A DNA stretch of 64,000 bases from Apostichopus japonicus (lineage: Eukaryota; Echinodermata; Holothuroidea; Aspidochirotida; Stichopodidae). The notes beneath the pieces were generated by a model, which saw only the letters and a program-made list of their open reading frames with translations, was not told where the DNA came from and did not search any database. The first letter of the stretch is position 1. Every line of letters begins with the position of its first letter. Shown piece after piece: positions 21,233 through 33,700 of the stretch. The DNA lies in assembly GCF_037975245.1 (NCBI RefSeq), contig NC_092570.1, positions 3,121,501-3,185,500 of the forward strand. Reading direction: 5' to 3'. The position numbers and the translations under genes are program-made.

Positions 21233-24200
21233 GTAAAGATTCACGACGGAATTAATTTTGTATCCAACAAAAGTTTAACTACTCTCAGGCCATAGTTGAA
21301 CTTATTTAGACCATTTACTAAATAAGCTACAGTAAGTGGTGATTATTCACACCATGTGAAGGTGTCTGGCGATTTGGTACACTGTTAGTACGTTTCGCAG
21401 AACTGCTCCGTACCACACTAAAGTTAGGGCATCATATTGTTAAATATTTTCCAAAATTGCCCTTGAAATTTTGAGTTATTTCCTTCAAACATTCAATCTG
21501 CAGCTGGAACGCACGTACTTCATCAGGAATGTACATACTATATATTATAGACACAAGAAGCAGAGGACAGAATTCATTTTTCCTTAGCAACACAAATCAC
21601 CATGCAGTTTTTGCACCTGACAAACGCATAAAATGATAGGACTGACGACCATAAGCAATTTATACAGCCCTAACAGCAGTAATATGTTTGAATATTAGCC
21701 AGGTCCATACATTTCTGACACAATTATTGACCTGTTAGTGTTACTGTTAGCCTATAGTGGCATTCGTACAAACTCTTATCATTTCAAACGTACAAAGGCA
21801 TAAATAATATGTTAGTAGCACCTGGGAGCATATCACATGACCCCTCTGTGGTTGGTTCATTTTCATAACGTGAAGCAAGAGTTCCAGATCATATGTAATT
21901 TAATCGTTATAGTTATGTCATGCCAGTTCGGTTAGTGTAACTCAACATTTGTGCAATGGGTCAGGCTGGTGCTTACATACCAGAAAAGTTTATCCAGCCG
22001 GGACAAAGCATAATAAACTTCTTTTCAATGTCACATGAAAGTAGGTCACCTGGAAATATTTTATAATCATGTCTCCATGATATTCTGTCTAGAAAATATC
22101 TTTGGGATAGTGCATTCACCATATGCACAGTAAGGTGCTTTTTAATTGCTACTCTCCCCCACTGTCTATGACACTTTCCCTGAGCTTGGTTTCTCCCCCT
22201 TTCAAAACTACAAGCAGACCTGTTGGCAGTGCCTCTCCCTTCCCTCCCCCTCCCACCTGAGCTGCCATCATGCTTTAAACTTTACAAGTTACAGGACAGG
22301 AATACTGTACCCTTCCTTTAATAGTGTGTGCCAGAATTCCTGGCTACAGAATGTGTTGCTACACCAATACAGTAGCTCTGAGAATAAGGAAAATTGTCAT
22401 CACTATTTGTCTGTCTTCTGGCAAATATGAAAATGTGTTAATTGCCGCCGGGCAACTGGATGAATAAGCACTAACGTACAGTTAAGCTTGCACGGTTTCG
22501 TGAAAACTTACAACCGGTTTTTCTCTAGCAAAAAACCGAATCTGGCTCAAAAACCGGTTTTTTCCCCCTCCCGAATTGCATTGAAAACATCCAAATCTCG
22601 ATCGCTAAGATGTGTATTTTTGAAGCTTTACCAACAGCGTGTTCAAGTATGTTCGTTCGCAGTAAATTGTTAAAAAAATAAGAAGAATAAATTCAAGAAA
22701 TGTTACTGCCTTCATGACTCGCATTTTATAACCCACGTTAACTAAACTGAAGTAAATATGTCGAAAAGAAATGTGTTAGTAAAAATTTTTCTTAAAGTTT
22801 TAACATCACGTACACCGTACACGTATCGTTTGTCTTGTGTTTACTGTACTTCACGAAGTGCAAATTCGTGTTCAGAAAAAAAATATCACGTTCATGTTAA
22901 ATGTTATATTATATGTTATATTTTCGGAGATGAGGGCCGAGCGTAAACCCCATTATGACCAATTGGAGATCGTAAACAAAAATGCCTTACAATATGATTG
23001 GTCCAATGAAGGTACCAAATTGCACGAGGCTCTAGCCATGTTCGCGGGTGGTATCTTGGCGGTAAAATAAATTTCTCTTCAAGGAGTGAAGAGAATTTAC
23101 CGTCTACACTTTCAAGTACAAGTTGAAAAATATCCCTGGCAAAAGCGGGGATTAGGTCGGCAAAGAATATAAATTGTTAACGTTTAAGTTGGAAACATGT
23201 GTTCTTCAACGCAAACGAAAAACCAACTAAGAGACGCCTTGTCTGATAACTGATAAGAAGAAATGTTTAAAGGAAACTTACAAAGAAAATAAAATCTATT
23301 AGCGTACAAAGGAGAATTGTCCCAACAGCAACATCTGTAATTTCCAGTCATGTATGCAACAGTTTTACTCCTTTAATATTCCTTGACTCAAGCCTGACGC
23401 CAGGTGTGTCTTGTGAATAATGGACTGTGATTGTTCTAATGTTACTTGTTGCATCTTAGTTGTTAAACTCAGAGCCCCCCTGTGATTGTTCATTGTTCTA
23501 ATGTTACTTGTTGCATCTCAGTTGTTAAACTCCCAGAGCCCCCCCCCCCCCGTGATTGTTCTAAAGTTACTTGTTGCATCTTAGTTGTTAAACTCAGAGA
23601 CCCCCCGTGATTGTTCTAATGTTACTTGTTGCATCTTAGTTGTTAAACTCCCAGAGCCCCCACCCCCTCCTGCGACTGTACATGTCGTATGGTATTGTGG
23701 ATTGCGCAATGTACCTTTCAAGTTTTAACGTTCATTTTTTGAACACGAACTGTGATCAATGTGTTTGAAAAGATTTTCTCCATATCCTCTACTATTAAAT
23801 TGAAGTTGAATAATAAGAACAAAACAAAGAGGACAAACACGTCGGATATAATTTATTTTGAACTGCATCTCGTCATTTGAGTGTGTACTTCTCACAACTA
23901 CTAACGTTGGCCACCAAGGTCAGTTCAATACTACAAGGTACCTAACTGATGCACGCATATAAGGGCTGCATAGCCTAATGTTAGGCCTAGCTATCCACCC
24001 TCAAGCACTGGTTATGGCGTGTGCCGATCGTAGCTGACAATGTCGTCTTTCAGAAAAGCTTTCTCTTGTTGCAATTTACTTTCATATTGCAAAAAGAACA
24101 GTAAATAGGAGAAACCAAAGTCAACAAACTTTCCAGTATTTGCAATTCACATTTCGGTTTTTTCGGTTTTTCGGTTTTCTTAAAATAAAAAATAGTACCG

Positions 24201-25223
24201 AAATTCGGTTGGAAAAAACCGGTTTCGGTACTAAAACCGGTTTACCGTGCAAGCCTACGTACAGTACACCTTCTCCATCTGACTGCTAGGCCAATGAAAA
24301 TACTATAATGTTATTCCCCTGGCAGGCAGACAAGTAAGTGATAGTGCCCACGTTATTCGTCCAGCTGTTGGGCAGATAACATGGCAAATCATCTTGTTCA
24401 CTCGGCATCTGGACAAAAAATGGAAGACTGGCATATATGCCTAGGCTTATTCTAAGTGCAGTGATTAGTTACAGAGCTTACAAAGAGTCAATACTCAAAT
24501 AACTCAATGTTTGTTTGATATCATGACTTGATGGTCTTCAAGTTCCCATTATGTACAAAGTGTTTTGTTGGATAGAACATCATAAATTACATTGTGAGAT
24601 TCTTCATAGAAATAGCTTATTTCATGAGGCAAGTTTAGAAAACTTGTCAGTCTGCAATCTTGTATGTTGGGTAAAATTCAGTTTAAACATGATGAAAATG
24701 ACAACCAAAACGATGTATGTTACTGGAGAAAGCTTCTTTAATTTTGTTTTTCCAGCTAGCTTGTAAAACGTGGACATAGCCTTATGTCAGGGTTTTGTAT
24801 GGGACTTCCTACACATATGATCAGTTAGAGGGTACAGAGTTTAACTCTTCCCCTGGTGTAAAGTGAATGTGAATGATTCAAGTAGTACATTGCTAGCTGA
24901 AGGTGTCTTTCGAGAGATGTTCATCATCATTGAATTGCTGTTTCGTTTGTCACTTTTGTTTTCTAGGTCGGGCGCTTACTGAACTTGCCAAGGAGAAACC
25001 CAATGACAGGAACATGAACTCCAGTGTTAAGTCTTTCATTAAAACTCTGGAGAGTGTGGAAAACAATTTGATGAAACAAATTAATTATTTGTCTCAGGTT
25101 GCAAGTGGCCAACCTCATGAAGGTTCTAGCTACTCTGCACAGAAAGATGCTCAGATGGCTATCCATAGGTTAGAAAATGCCAAAGTGAAACTACTGGAAT
25201 TGAAAACCATCTGTGATCCATGA
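21154..25223 (+). CDS. MED11: Mediator complex subunit 11, two exons
   Basis: MED11 is a small Mediator head-module subunit needed for RNA polymerase II preinitiation complex function. Exon 1 is 21154-21232 and exon 2 is 24967-25223, with donor GCAG/GTAAAG, acceptor TTTTCTAG, and a phase-1 junction rebuilding Gly27. The product is 111 aa (human 117). Exon 1 gives MSSSLKERLKELETIEGDIA. Exon 2 contains LTELAKEKPNDR, QINYLSQVASGQPHEGSSYS and KDAQMAIHRLENAK, which follow human MED11 (ILELSKEK, IRYLTQVATGQPHEGSSYS, KDCQMAL) almost residue for residue. The fold is two helices with a short N-terminal helix. The 3.7-kb intron holds a hAT-like transposon. Divergent from SAP130, convergent with INPPL1. 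Confidence 0.95.
22483..24257. mobile_element. Non-autonomous hAT-like DNA transposon in MED11 intron
   Basis: A 1775-bp element flanked by an exact 8-bp duplication CGTACAGT (22475-22482 and 24258-24265). Its ends are TAAGCTTGCACGG and, on the complement, TAGGCTTGCACGG, with further ACCGGTTTT words inside both ends. An 8-bp duplication and TA-starting inverted repeats fit the hAT superfamily. No transposase frame is present. Near 23420-23670 it contains four direct repeats of a TGTTCTAATGTTACTTGTTG-type unit. Confidence 0.85.
23424..23668. repeat. Four direct repeats within hAT-like element
   Basis: Four copies of a roughly 55-70-bp unit (GTGATTGTTCTAA.GTTACTTG, then TTAGTTGTTAAACTC, then AGAG and a C run) lie in tandem. 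Copies differ mainly in the length of the C run (about 5-12). Confidence 0.85.
24967..25223 (+). CDS. MED11: MED11 exon 2
   Basis: Acceptor follows a TTTGTTTTCTAG tract. Encodes the core signature SGQPHEGSSYS and ends KTICDP before TGA at 25221-25223. The protein stops about six residues earlier than human MED11. Confidence 0.95.
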
Positions 25224-28200
25224 AGGGAAAGAAACAGACTTTCCAGCCAAAGAGGATTGCCTTTCGTCACAAGTAATGGAGCAGACGTCACCGAATTGGG
25301 CCATGATATGCTAACCAGATCTATCTGTCGGTGTATAAATAGGGTCAGGTGTGTCCGCTACCACGTAGAGGTACTGCAGGCAGTCAGAAACCAAGCCTGG
25401 TTTACCGCAGAGATCTCGGTAAATGATCCGCAAAAAAAAGGCTAATCACCATTTTATGCAGTACACAACCTGAAAAGAAGGAACGATTGCTCTAACATTG
25501 GTATTTGCAATCGCCAAAGTGCTCTTTCCATTGTAAATCCTTTCAAGACTTTGTGAAACATTGAAACAAGTACAACCCCTCACCATTCCCTCCTCTCCAC
25601 CCATCCCCCAAGAAAAAGACTTGTCCTAGTTATTGGTACTGTTTCAGTTAGTTAATGGTAGTGCACTATTGCTCTTAGTGCTTCATTGGTAAATTTATGT
25701 AAAAAATGCCAATTCCTCCAGCGTAATTAGTCATTACAAGGTGTTTCTAACCAAGGAAGTGGTTGAAAGTTTCTTGTAATATTTGTATAAATTTCCAAAT
25801 ATTGATCAGCTGTATCTGGTTGCTGCTTTATAAATAGCAGCAGCTTGTAGACTTTCTTAAGCCCACAGCCCAAGGAGCTTCCATGAAGAGGTGACCAAGT
25901 CAAAGTACCATCTATAGTACTTTAGTTTACAGAAACAGCAAATTAATTGTCTAAGTTAAACCATATTCCAATAGTAGATTTCTGGTTGAAGTTTGAAGTT
26001 GAAAAGTATTACCAGAGACTGGATGGCATCAAGATGATTATCAAGTAAATTAAATCTTAACACATGTATTCCAATTTAGGTCAAAGCCAAGGTTTGCCTT
26101 CAGTTTACTTCAGAATATTTTTTTTGTTTGCCTAAAATTTTAACTGAATATTTCTCACTAAGTTGTCACACAAAAACAATTGTCACACAAAAAAGGCATG
26201 TTTCCACACCTTTCCATTTGTGTGCCAAGAACCTTATAACTTCTGTTATAGATCCATATCTGAGCTAAAATTGTTTTTTTTTCTTTGTCAAAGTGTGTTT
26301 TGCTTTTGGGCGAAATAGATATAACTGTAGCTTTTTTTAACAACTAGTATTTTAGCCACTTTATCTATCGACAACTGGGTTTCCCATTCAATTTTCAGGA
26401 GAGAAACATTGGTTGGAGCATTGAATACTCAGAGAGAACCAAACATTCACTTTACCTAAGTTTGATCAATGCAAATGATAGATGGTACGGTGCTCAAGTA
26501 CAAGGTGTTAAGGGTCTGAATAGCCTATTAGAGCAAGATTGTGGGCCACATTTGTTGTCTTATGGGGGAGGGAGGGGCCTGGCCCAGATTCAAATATTTT
26601 GCTAGACAAAATTGGCTATAACGAAAAGCTCTGCTGTATAGGGCATTACTGTATGTGTTACATAAGTACTTCTGCATATTTTCTACTATTATCCTACTTT
26701 TTGTAAAAGTGAATAAATGAAGTGAAAATTTATCTAATATCTTCTGTCAACTTTGTGAAGAGTCCAGTTCAAGCATGCTTATAGGACAGATGCATTGATA
26801 AAAGATAAAAAGAGAGACAGAATATTAATGTTTATTCTCATATTTTGCAAGGAACCATTGTATATTTCTCACTGATTCTAAATGGTAGTATCTTCTCAGA
26901 AACTTTTTACAAGACAAAAATTAACAAAAGAAAACATGCGAAAACATAGCTTCAAACATGCCCAAGATGTGATGATAAGAAGAAGTGCTGTGTTATGTAG
27001 TACTCATTGCAAAATAAAATATAATAATAAAGTTTACAACATAGAATATCTCTGATGACAAAATTAAATTTTAATATAAAATTCCCTGTTTTCTCATTCT
27101 GTAAGCACCGGCAGTGACTTGATACATGGTCACTACAAATATTAACTGCAGAGCGTATTGTTTATTTTTAATTTTTTTTACACTCACTTCTATTTCTATA
27201 TTTAACTTTCAATAAACTCAATTCATCACCATCAATCTTGTTTTAACAAAAAATCATAAGAAATTCACAAATACAACAAATTGCTTATATAAATTTGGGA
27301 AAATGTTCTAATATAATCAGTCTTGTTTCCATAGAGATTGCCAAACAAGTATTCCATAGAACAGACAAATGAAGCAGATAGATGGACAGACATTAATATC
27401 ACAAGGGGGGCTTAATTGATTAAACATAATAAATGTAGGTCACAGGTGGGGGGTGGTTGCCGGTTTGGAGGGTGTAAGCTACTAGGGAAAAGGGGTGGTT
27501 ACTAATATTGCCGAAGCCCATGAAAGCTCAAGTTTCAATGATCAATTTACTTATTTTGACTTATTATTCCACTATGAACTAATTCACTATATTTGTATTT
27601 CAGAGCAGAAATGGGAGTGGGAGGGGGGGGGGGGGTGAACATTGCAGTGGGTTAGATACAAGACACCAATTTCAACATTTTTCAAACAATTTCAAATATA
27701 CATTTGCCATTCACTAATACTGCAAAGAGAAAAACTTACAAATGAGATTAAATTTAAAAATTATAAGTTACAAACTTGAGACTGACCAGCAGTTCTAAAG
27801 TGTATATCATAGTAATTAAACAATATTTTCTCTAAAAATGAAAATCTTCAATAGAAAAATCAGTTACACTTCTACAAAAGAAAATGGTCAAATATGAGAG
27901 AAAAATATGTGGGGAAAAAAAGTACTATACATGAGATAGTAGCAATTGTACTTGTCTTATGAACATGCAGCTGCATTTACAAATAAGAGGTATACCATAA
28001 TTCTTCTTAGAGATGGAAACCCTGAAAAATTAGCACTTGGGCCTGTACAAGCTCAAACCTTTTGGTAATTTTAGGATTTTACCATCTCTATAAACTTTTG
28101 AAAGATCTCTTGATCCAATTCCTGTCATGCGAGCATTCTGCAGTGAATTCAATTATATTAAACACACTTTACACTTTCAAGGACTTGGTTAAAACTATCA

Positions 28201-30548
28201 AACTTAATCAAGGCCACATATTACATAAAATGTGGGAGGAAAGAGGGGAGGGGGGGATAATAAAAGTACAAAAGAGATCACAAATAAACATGATTAATAA
28301 ATTTCCAACATTTACAATAGACCCATCAAATGGGATTATGTCACTTTGATATGAGAAAAATAAGTCTTGTAAGGGAAGTTTTCCGTATAGTATAAATGTT
28401 GAATTAGAAAAAGTTTTGAATTAGGAAAGTTTTTACGAAAGAATAGAAAATGTATACATGCAACAAACACAGGATCGACAATATCTATAAATGATTCACA
28501 AGGTATCTCTCAGTGGACCTAAAAATTGCTTGGACAAGAAGTTTCTTATTTTTGTCTTTGTGTCTTGTCATTCCTAATTTGGTTTACAAATATAGTACTC
28601 ATTTCAGAAAGTAGTACTTCTTCTTCTTTTTTTAATTAACACTGCCCTCGATTGGTATAATTACTATCATCAAACTACGACATAATATTTTCATGGATTG
28701 TATTTCCAAAAACTTAAGACTTTCATCCAATTTTCTCAGAGATCTAACAATCATTTCCTCTCATTTCAAGATCCTGTGCAATGTACAAAGCTGCTTTTAT
28801 TCAAATAAAGATATTTCTCACAGAACAAAAATTCTGAAAGTACACAAGTAACAATTTCATCAGAAAAAAATATCTTGGAATGCATGCTACAATCTTTACT
28901 GATTCTAATGGAGTTTTATAACTTTCTTTTTTTCAGTAGAAAGCTGCAATCTTCTCAACTCAAATTCTGATTATATTACTATATGCCCTGCACTGCTAAC
29001 ATACCTTTGAAGACAAAACCAAAATATATTATACAAGCTTGTGAAACTGTTTTCTGACCAGACCCATATCTAGGAATTCTGAGTTGGAGGGGCAGGAACA
29101 ATTTAAGAAGCACAGAGCCCCACCCCTTAGCCGCCTCTGCATCAACCTGGATACTGGCCTTATTCTGCTTTCGCAAAACAGAGATGTATGTTGGAAAGAA
29201 AGCATTTCACAATCTGGTTCTTGAAGCCACAATTTAAAGTCCTTTTCTGAGCACATTCATGGGTTCCAAAAAACTTATTGCCTGCTTTCAGGTTACTATT
29301 TCACAGAAATCGACCGGAAATAAATCAAGATGAAAGCTGTCATGGTTCATGGTCCAATCAAAGTCCAATCAATGAAGGGCACCATTTCTGAGTACTGAAA
29401 TATTATGAGTGAACAAACAAATGTCTTCAAATGAAACAAACCTCACCGACTTATTTAAATTTAATTCAGAAAGAAATAAGGCCTTAAATCTTTGAGACTA
29501 GTACAATGTAGAACACATTCTTCCTTTCATATTTAACTATTTAAACTATGAATTCCAGTACATCTCTAGAACTGCTTTAAAAAGAATCTGTTTAAGATCG
29601 ATTTTCTTTCTTAGAAACACTTATAAAGACAAACTTAAAAAGTCAAGAATAAATGCACAATCTGTTTCCTTCCTTTCTTGCCTTTTGGGTAAGTGTGTGA
29701 AAAACTTGTATCACAAAATGGTCCAGGTCGCCATGACAACCAAGGTCACAGTCAACATCATGCCATGTGCTCCAAAAACACTGCAACGATGCTTCTGACT
29801 TTTGGCTCAGTGGTTGAAGAGGCTCAAAGACTAAAGTCACTGCTATATCTCGGATAGATGTCTGCTCTGAAAATGATATTCTAATTACCAAAAATGTCCA
29901 AAATGTAGCAACATCAAGGAATAACCAATGCAAACATTCCTGGCTATGTACAAAACTCTCCTTTCCTAACTCCCCTCCCCCCCCACCCTCCCCAGCAGCT
30001 GGTAGGAAGATTTATTCACAAAGTCACCTCTGATTTGTATTCTCAGAAAAGTAATGACTACTGTACATATTTGTGGTGGTACATATACTGGACGGTCTCC
30101 TCTTCACGGTAACATTGTCAACCACTCATGAAGAGAAGGCCTACCTTACCTATGTAGTTGCACAGGGAATCAAATTCAGTGCTCAAATTCTGTATAGTGC
30201 CTTTGATGGCTCTGGCTGTGCCCTTACAAAACACTATGATACCTAGTATAATATGTACAGATCTTTGCACTTGGATAGCAATTTGCCCCACTTTGGATAG
30301 CAATTTACCCCACTTTGCATAGCAATTTACCCCACTTTGCATAGCATTTTGATATGCCATGCTGGATAGATCATTCCCCAATTTACACAGGGCATGAAGC
30401 TCACACACTGCAGAAACAGACAGTGAATGAGATCATCTTTGGCGTCTGATGTAGAGACGAGATGCTACCGACAATCAACGGCACGGATATTGTCCACTCG
30501 AACTGGTATTTTACACGGGATGTAAAATTCCGAGCTAACGCTCCAAAG
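25224..30548. other. Convergent 3' regions of MED11 and INPPL1
   Basis: No coding sequence was recognised. The left part is the likely MED11 3' UTR; an AATAAA occurs at 26712-26717. The right part is probably INPPL1 3' UTR, read on the minus strand; candidate AATAAA signals on that strand correspond to TTTATT at 26831-26836 and near 28790. Poly-G or G-rich tracts lie at 27441-27460 and 27617-27637. A short 22-bp tandem repeat (CCCCACTTTGCATAGCAATT) lies at about 30284-30346. Confidence 0.5.
26712..26717 (+). terminator. Candidate MED11 polyadenylation signal
   Basis: Canonical AATAAA about 1.49 kb after the MED11 stop. No cleavage-site evidence is available and other weaker hexamers occur nearby. 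Confidence 0.35.
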
Positions 30549-30758
30549 TCAGTCCGCCATGTTTCTGATACTGAGTAGAATTTTCTGTCGATGAGACGCG
30601 TTCTGTACGTTAGCTTCGCACAGATCCTTGTCGGTGATGTCGTCGATGTATGCGATGCTGTCCCAACCGTTTTCTACAAGGCCATGGATGTACTGAGGTA
30701 AACCAAGGTCCATCAGCCACTGGGAAATGGTCGATGGCTTGCGAATGGTGTCATAAAT
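30549..30758 (-). CDS. INPPL1: INPPL1 terminal exon, SAM domain
   Basis: 69 codons plus TGA. Encodes ISQWLMDLGLPQYIHGLVEN, GWDSIAYIDDITDKDL and HRQKILLSIRNMAD, a complete SAM domain matching SHIP2 (LRAIGLERYEEGLVHNGWDD). SAM mediates heterotypic binding to other SAM proteins in SHIP2 (for example ARAP3, EphA2). Acceptor TTCTCGCAG. Confidence 0.95.
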   Translation of the reverse strand: MYDTIRKPSTISQWLMDLGLPQYIHGLVENGWDSIAYIDDITDKDLCEANVQNASHRQKILLSIRNMAD

Positions 30759-33700
30759 CTGCGAGAACATAAATTACACAGTTTTAAAAGTGTCGACTAA
30801 GACAACGAAATAAAGAAGGAAAAATACCGCATCTTATCGAGCTACTTGCAGCTGACACAAATTATCACCTCTGGACTTCTCCAACAAGCCAGATATTGGT
30901 GCTATTACAAGTTATCACTTCAATATGAATTATCTACTTGAAAATAACTACAATGAAGACCTCTTCAGTTTTTTAAATGTCAGCAAAACTGTCAACACTT
31001 TGTATGAAGGTACATTTACTTCCTCAATTGCTCCTTGGAATCAAAGTTTGCTGAAAAACCAAATTATAACTCAAATAGGAAATACCTGGAAATACAATGA
31101 CAAAAGATAATCCATAGTTCTTCATCCTAATTTTTCATTTCCCACTTGCCAGGACTTAAAAAATCTTTTAAAACTAGTCGTCACAGCCAAAATCACTGTT
31201 GTCAAATATTTAGCAGATTAAAAACAGAGGGTAAAATTAAAAGTCGATGACTAGCACTGTTAGCAAGTTTGATACAATATACTACTTTAAACATGACAAA
31301 TATTTCTTCACTGCTTTTATAAATCGATCATATCGAAGGAATATTTAGCACGATAATCTTTTACAAATAATCTGCCAAGTTTTAAAATAAACCTTTCGAT
31401 AAACTTACATCGGGATCATCCTCAAAGCTGTTTGTGTTTGTGCTTGGGCTGGTGATTGTCTTTGACATCTTCTCGGGCAGAGGAGGAATTATGTCATCAT
31501 CGTCATGATTTGCTTCACTTGGGGTCCAAAGCGTGGGGGATTCCCCACTACCATTTTTGTTACCCTTTGGAGGAAATTTTGAGGGGGAAGGGAAAGGGGC
31601 ACGCTTGGACATTGGACTGAGTTGAACATCCTTGTCATTAACCTCGTACACTGTAGACTGGGCAGAGGGTAGTTCCAATACAGCTGGACTAGTAGCTCTG
31701 GGAGGGGGTAAGGGAGGGGGAATGTTTGGAATAGTTTTGGTAACTGGGGAAGAATCCTTGGATTGTGGAGTGGTGGCACTATTTGAATGAGCGTTGCTTG
31801 TGTGCACCGGCAGGGCTATACTAGGGGGGTCATCTGATTTCATGGATGACCTTCTTTGGGGTGGCAAAGGGGTACTAACTTCTTTACTCCACGGCAGAAC
31901 TCGCGCCATACCTACAAAGAGATGTAAAAAGAAAAAGAAAAATGGATCAGAAAAATGAAAATGATGATATGATTTGGATCTCAGAGTCTTATAGTTTTTA
32001 ATGTGTTCTTGACCCTTCCTAACCAGCTCTCCACCCTTCCTATCCCCCTTACTAAAAACTATTACTACCAAGGCACTAAATGCAACATGCATCAAAATAT
32101 GTAAGAAAGAAAAAAGAGGGGGGTGGGGAGAGGGTGGCCTCAAGGATATCCATAGGCAACAAACTACAGGTATGAATGTAGGTAATCTTGTTGCAGAATG
32201 TACCATCAATTAGCAACCTATACAAAACAAATTGTTGGGTCAGTTACATCAACATGCAAATTACATTCATGTGAAAGACACTGATGTTAGGATCGACTGC
32301 TTTAGGCAGAAAATTGATTGGTGATTTAAAGATTGGTAAAGTGTGGATTAATTCAATACACATGTGGATTAAGAAAAATCTAACTATCAGTAATTCAGGT
32401 AAGATTACAGTTAAAAACCACATTTAATGTATCAAACATAAACCATCAGAGGTGCATCATTTAAATGGCTGGACATCATTGTCTAGTACACCAACCAGTT
32501 TACTCACTGACAAATCATCAGAAAACTAATAATAATACAAGATTTTTTGTTTTTATGTGATCTTAAAGATGATGTTTACAATTACCTTACGATAAGTCGA
32601 AAGGAAAAAAATACTGTTTCATTTAAATATTGTGTGTGCTTTTATTTCATATGACATCACAAGGAAACATCTTGGTGTAGTGAAATAAAGTTGGAAACAT
32701 AAAACGATGGATTTATAATATAGAGTATTGAACTAGGGAGGTAAATGTAAGGTATCTTTGATTGCTTTCAAAGGAGTACTCCAGACATTTCAAATTTCAA
32801 ACAGGTAACAGGTGAATATCTCCCAAGTAGGATAGGCTACATGAAAAAATGTCTCAGCAAAACTCAATTGTCCTTGCATTGTCTTTATGGCTACTGCTTG
32901 ATTAATTAAATTTGAAATAAAAAAAAAGATACCATTCGTAGAATCAGCAGCTTCCTCTGTTTTTCCTTTTTCTTTTTCTAATTACTGAACCTGTCACCTG
33001 ATTTCCAGCATAAAGACATTGAAATAAATTGATGCCCGGTTATCAAGACAACTTTGTTTGACTAGAATCCACCAGTTAAAACTACTATTTATTATCCAGT
33101 CTCTCCATCTAAAGTTAAATGTCTTGTGTAGGTTTTGAGCACATGACATGATGGTGGCCGAGATGGGGGGGGGGGGGATTGGGGAGGACTCAGCTAGTCC
33201 ATATGGGTGAGGGAGAGGAGGTAGCATGTTCCCCTATACCTGACTATGGGTCTGAAGGGGAAGGGGGTGGATTATAAGGGAAGGAACTAAGAGGGAATGG
33301 GAAGTTATGAAAGCATCTTTATCAAATCCTAGTTTATGGGATGCATCAACCAATATACCAATGTTTCCAATATTTACAATAAGTTTTAAAGCTATTAAAG
33401 CTTTTTAACTAATCCCTGCAGCTAATATCATTGCCTATCCTTTCTATACCAAGATACCCAAGCAACTGTGTGAATTGCAAATCTCTCTCCTCCACAGAGA
33501 GAGATTTTTCTCTTCCTAATATCATCTTTTTGAACTTCATGTCAACTGCTCAGCATTTAATTGCTCTTCTTCAATAATGATGATAAGGTTTTAGGTGAAT
33601 TTTGTGAACAAAGTTTGCCTTTTTTTCTTCTTTTCTTTTCTTTTCATTAATTTTCTATGCATGTTTTCAGTCTTTGTGGACAAGTTTAAATAAAGCAAAT

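Noticed and set aside
31912-32209. Upstream extension of the proline-rich INPPL1 frame
   Set aside because: A clear acceptor (CTCTTTGTAG) precedes the exon, and the extension is pyrimidine-rich intron.
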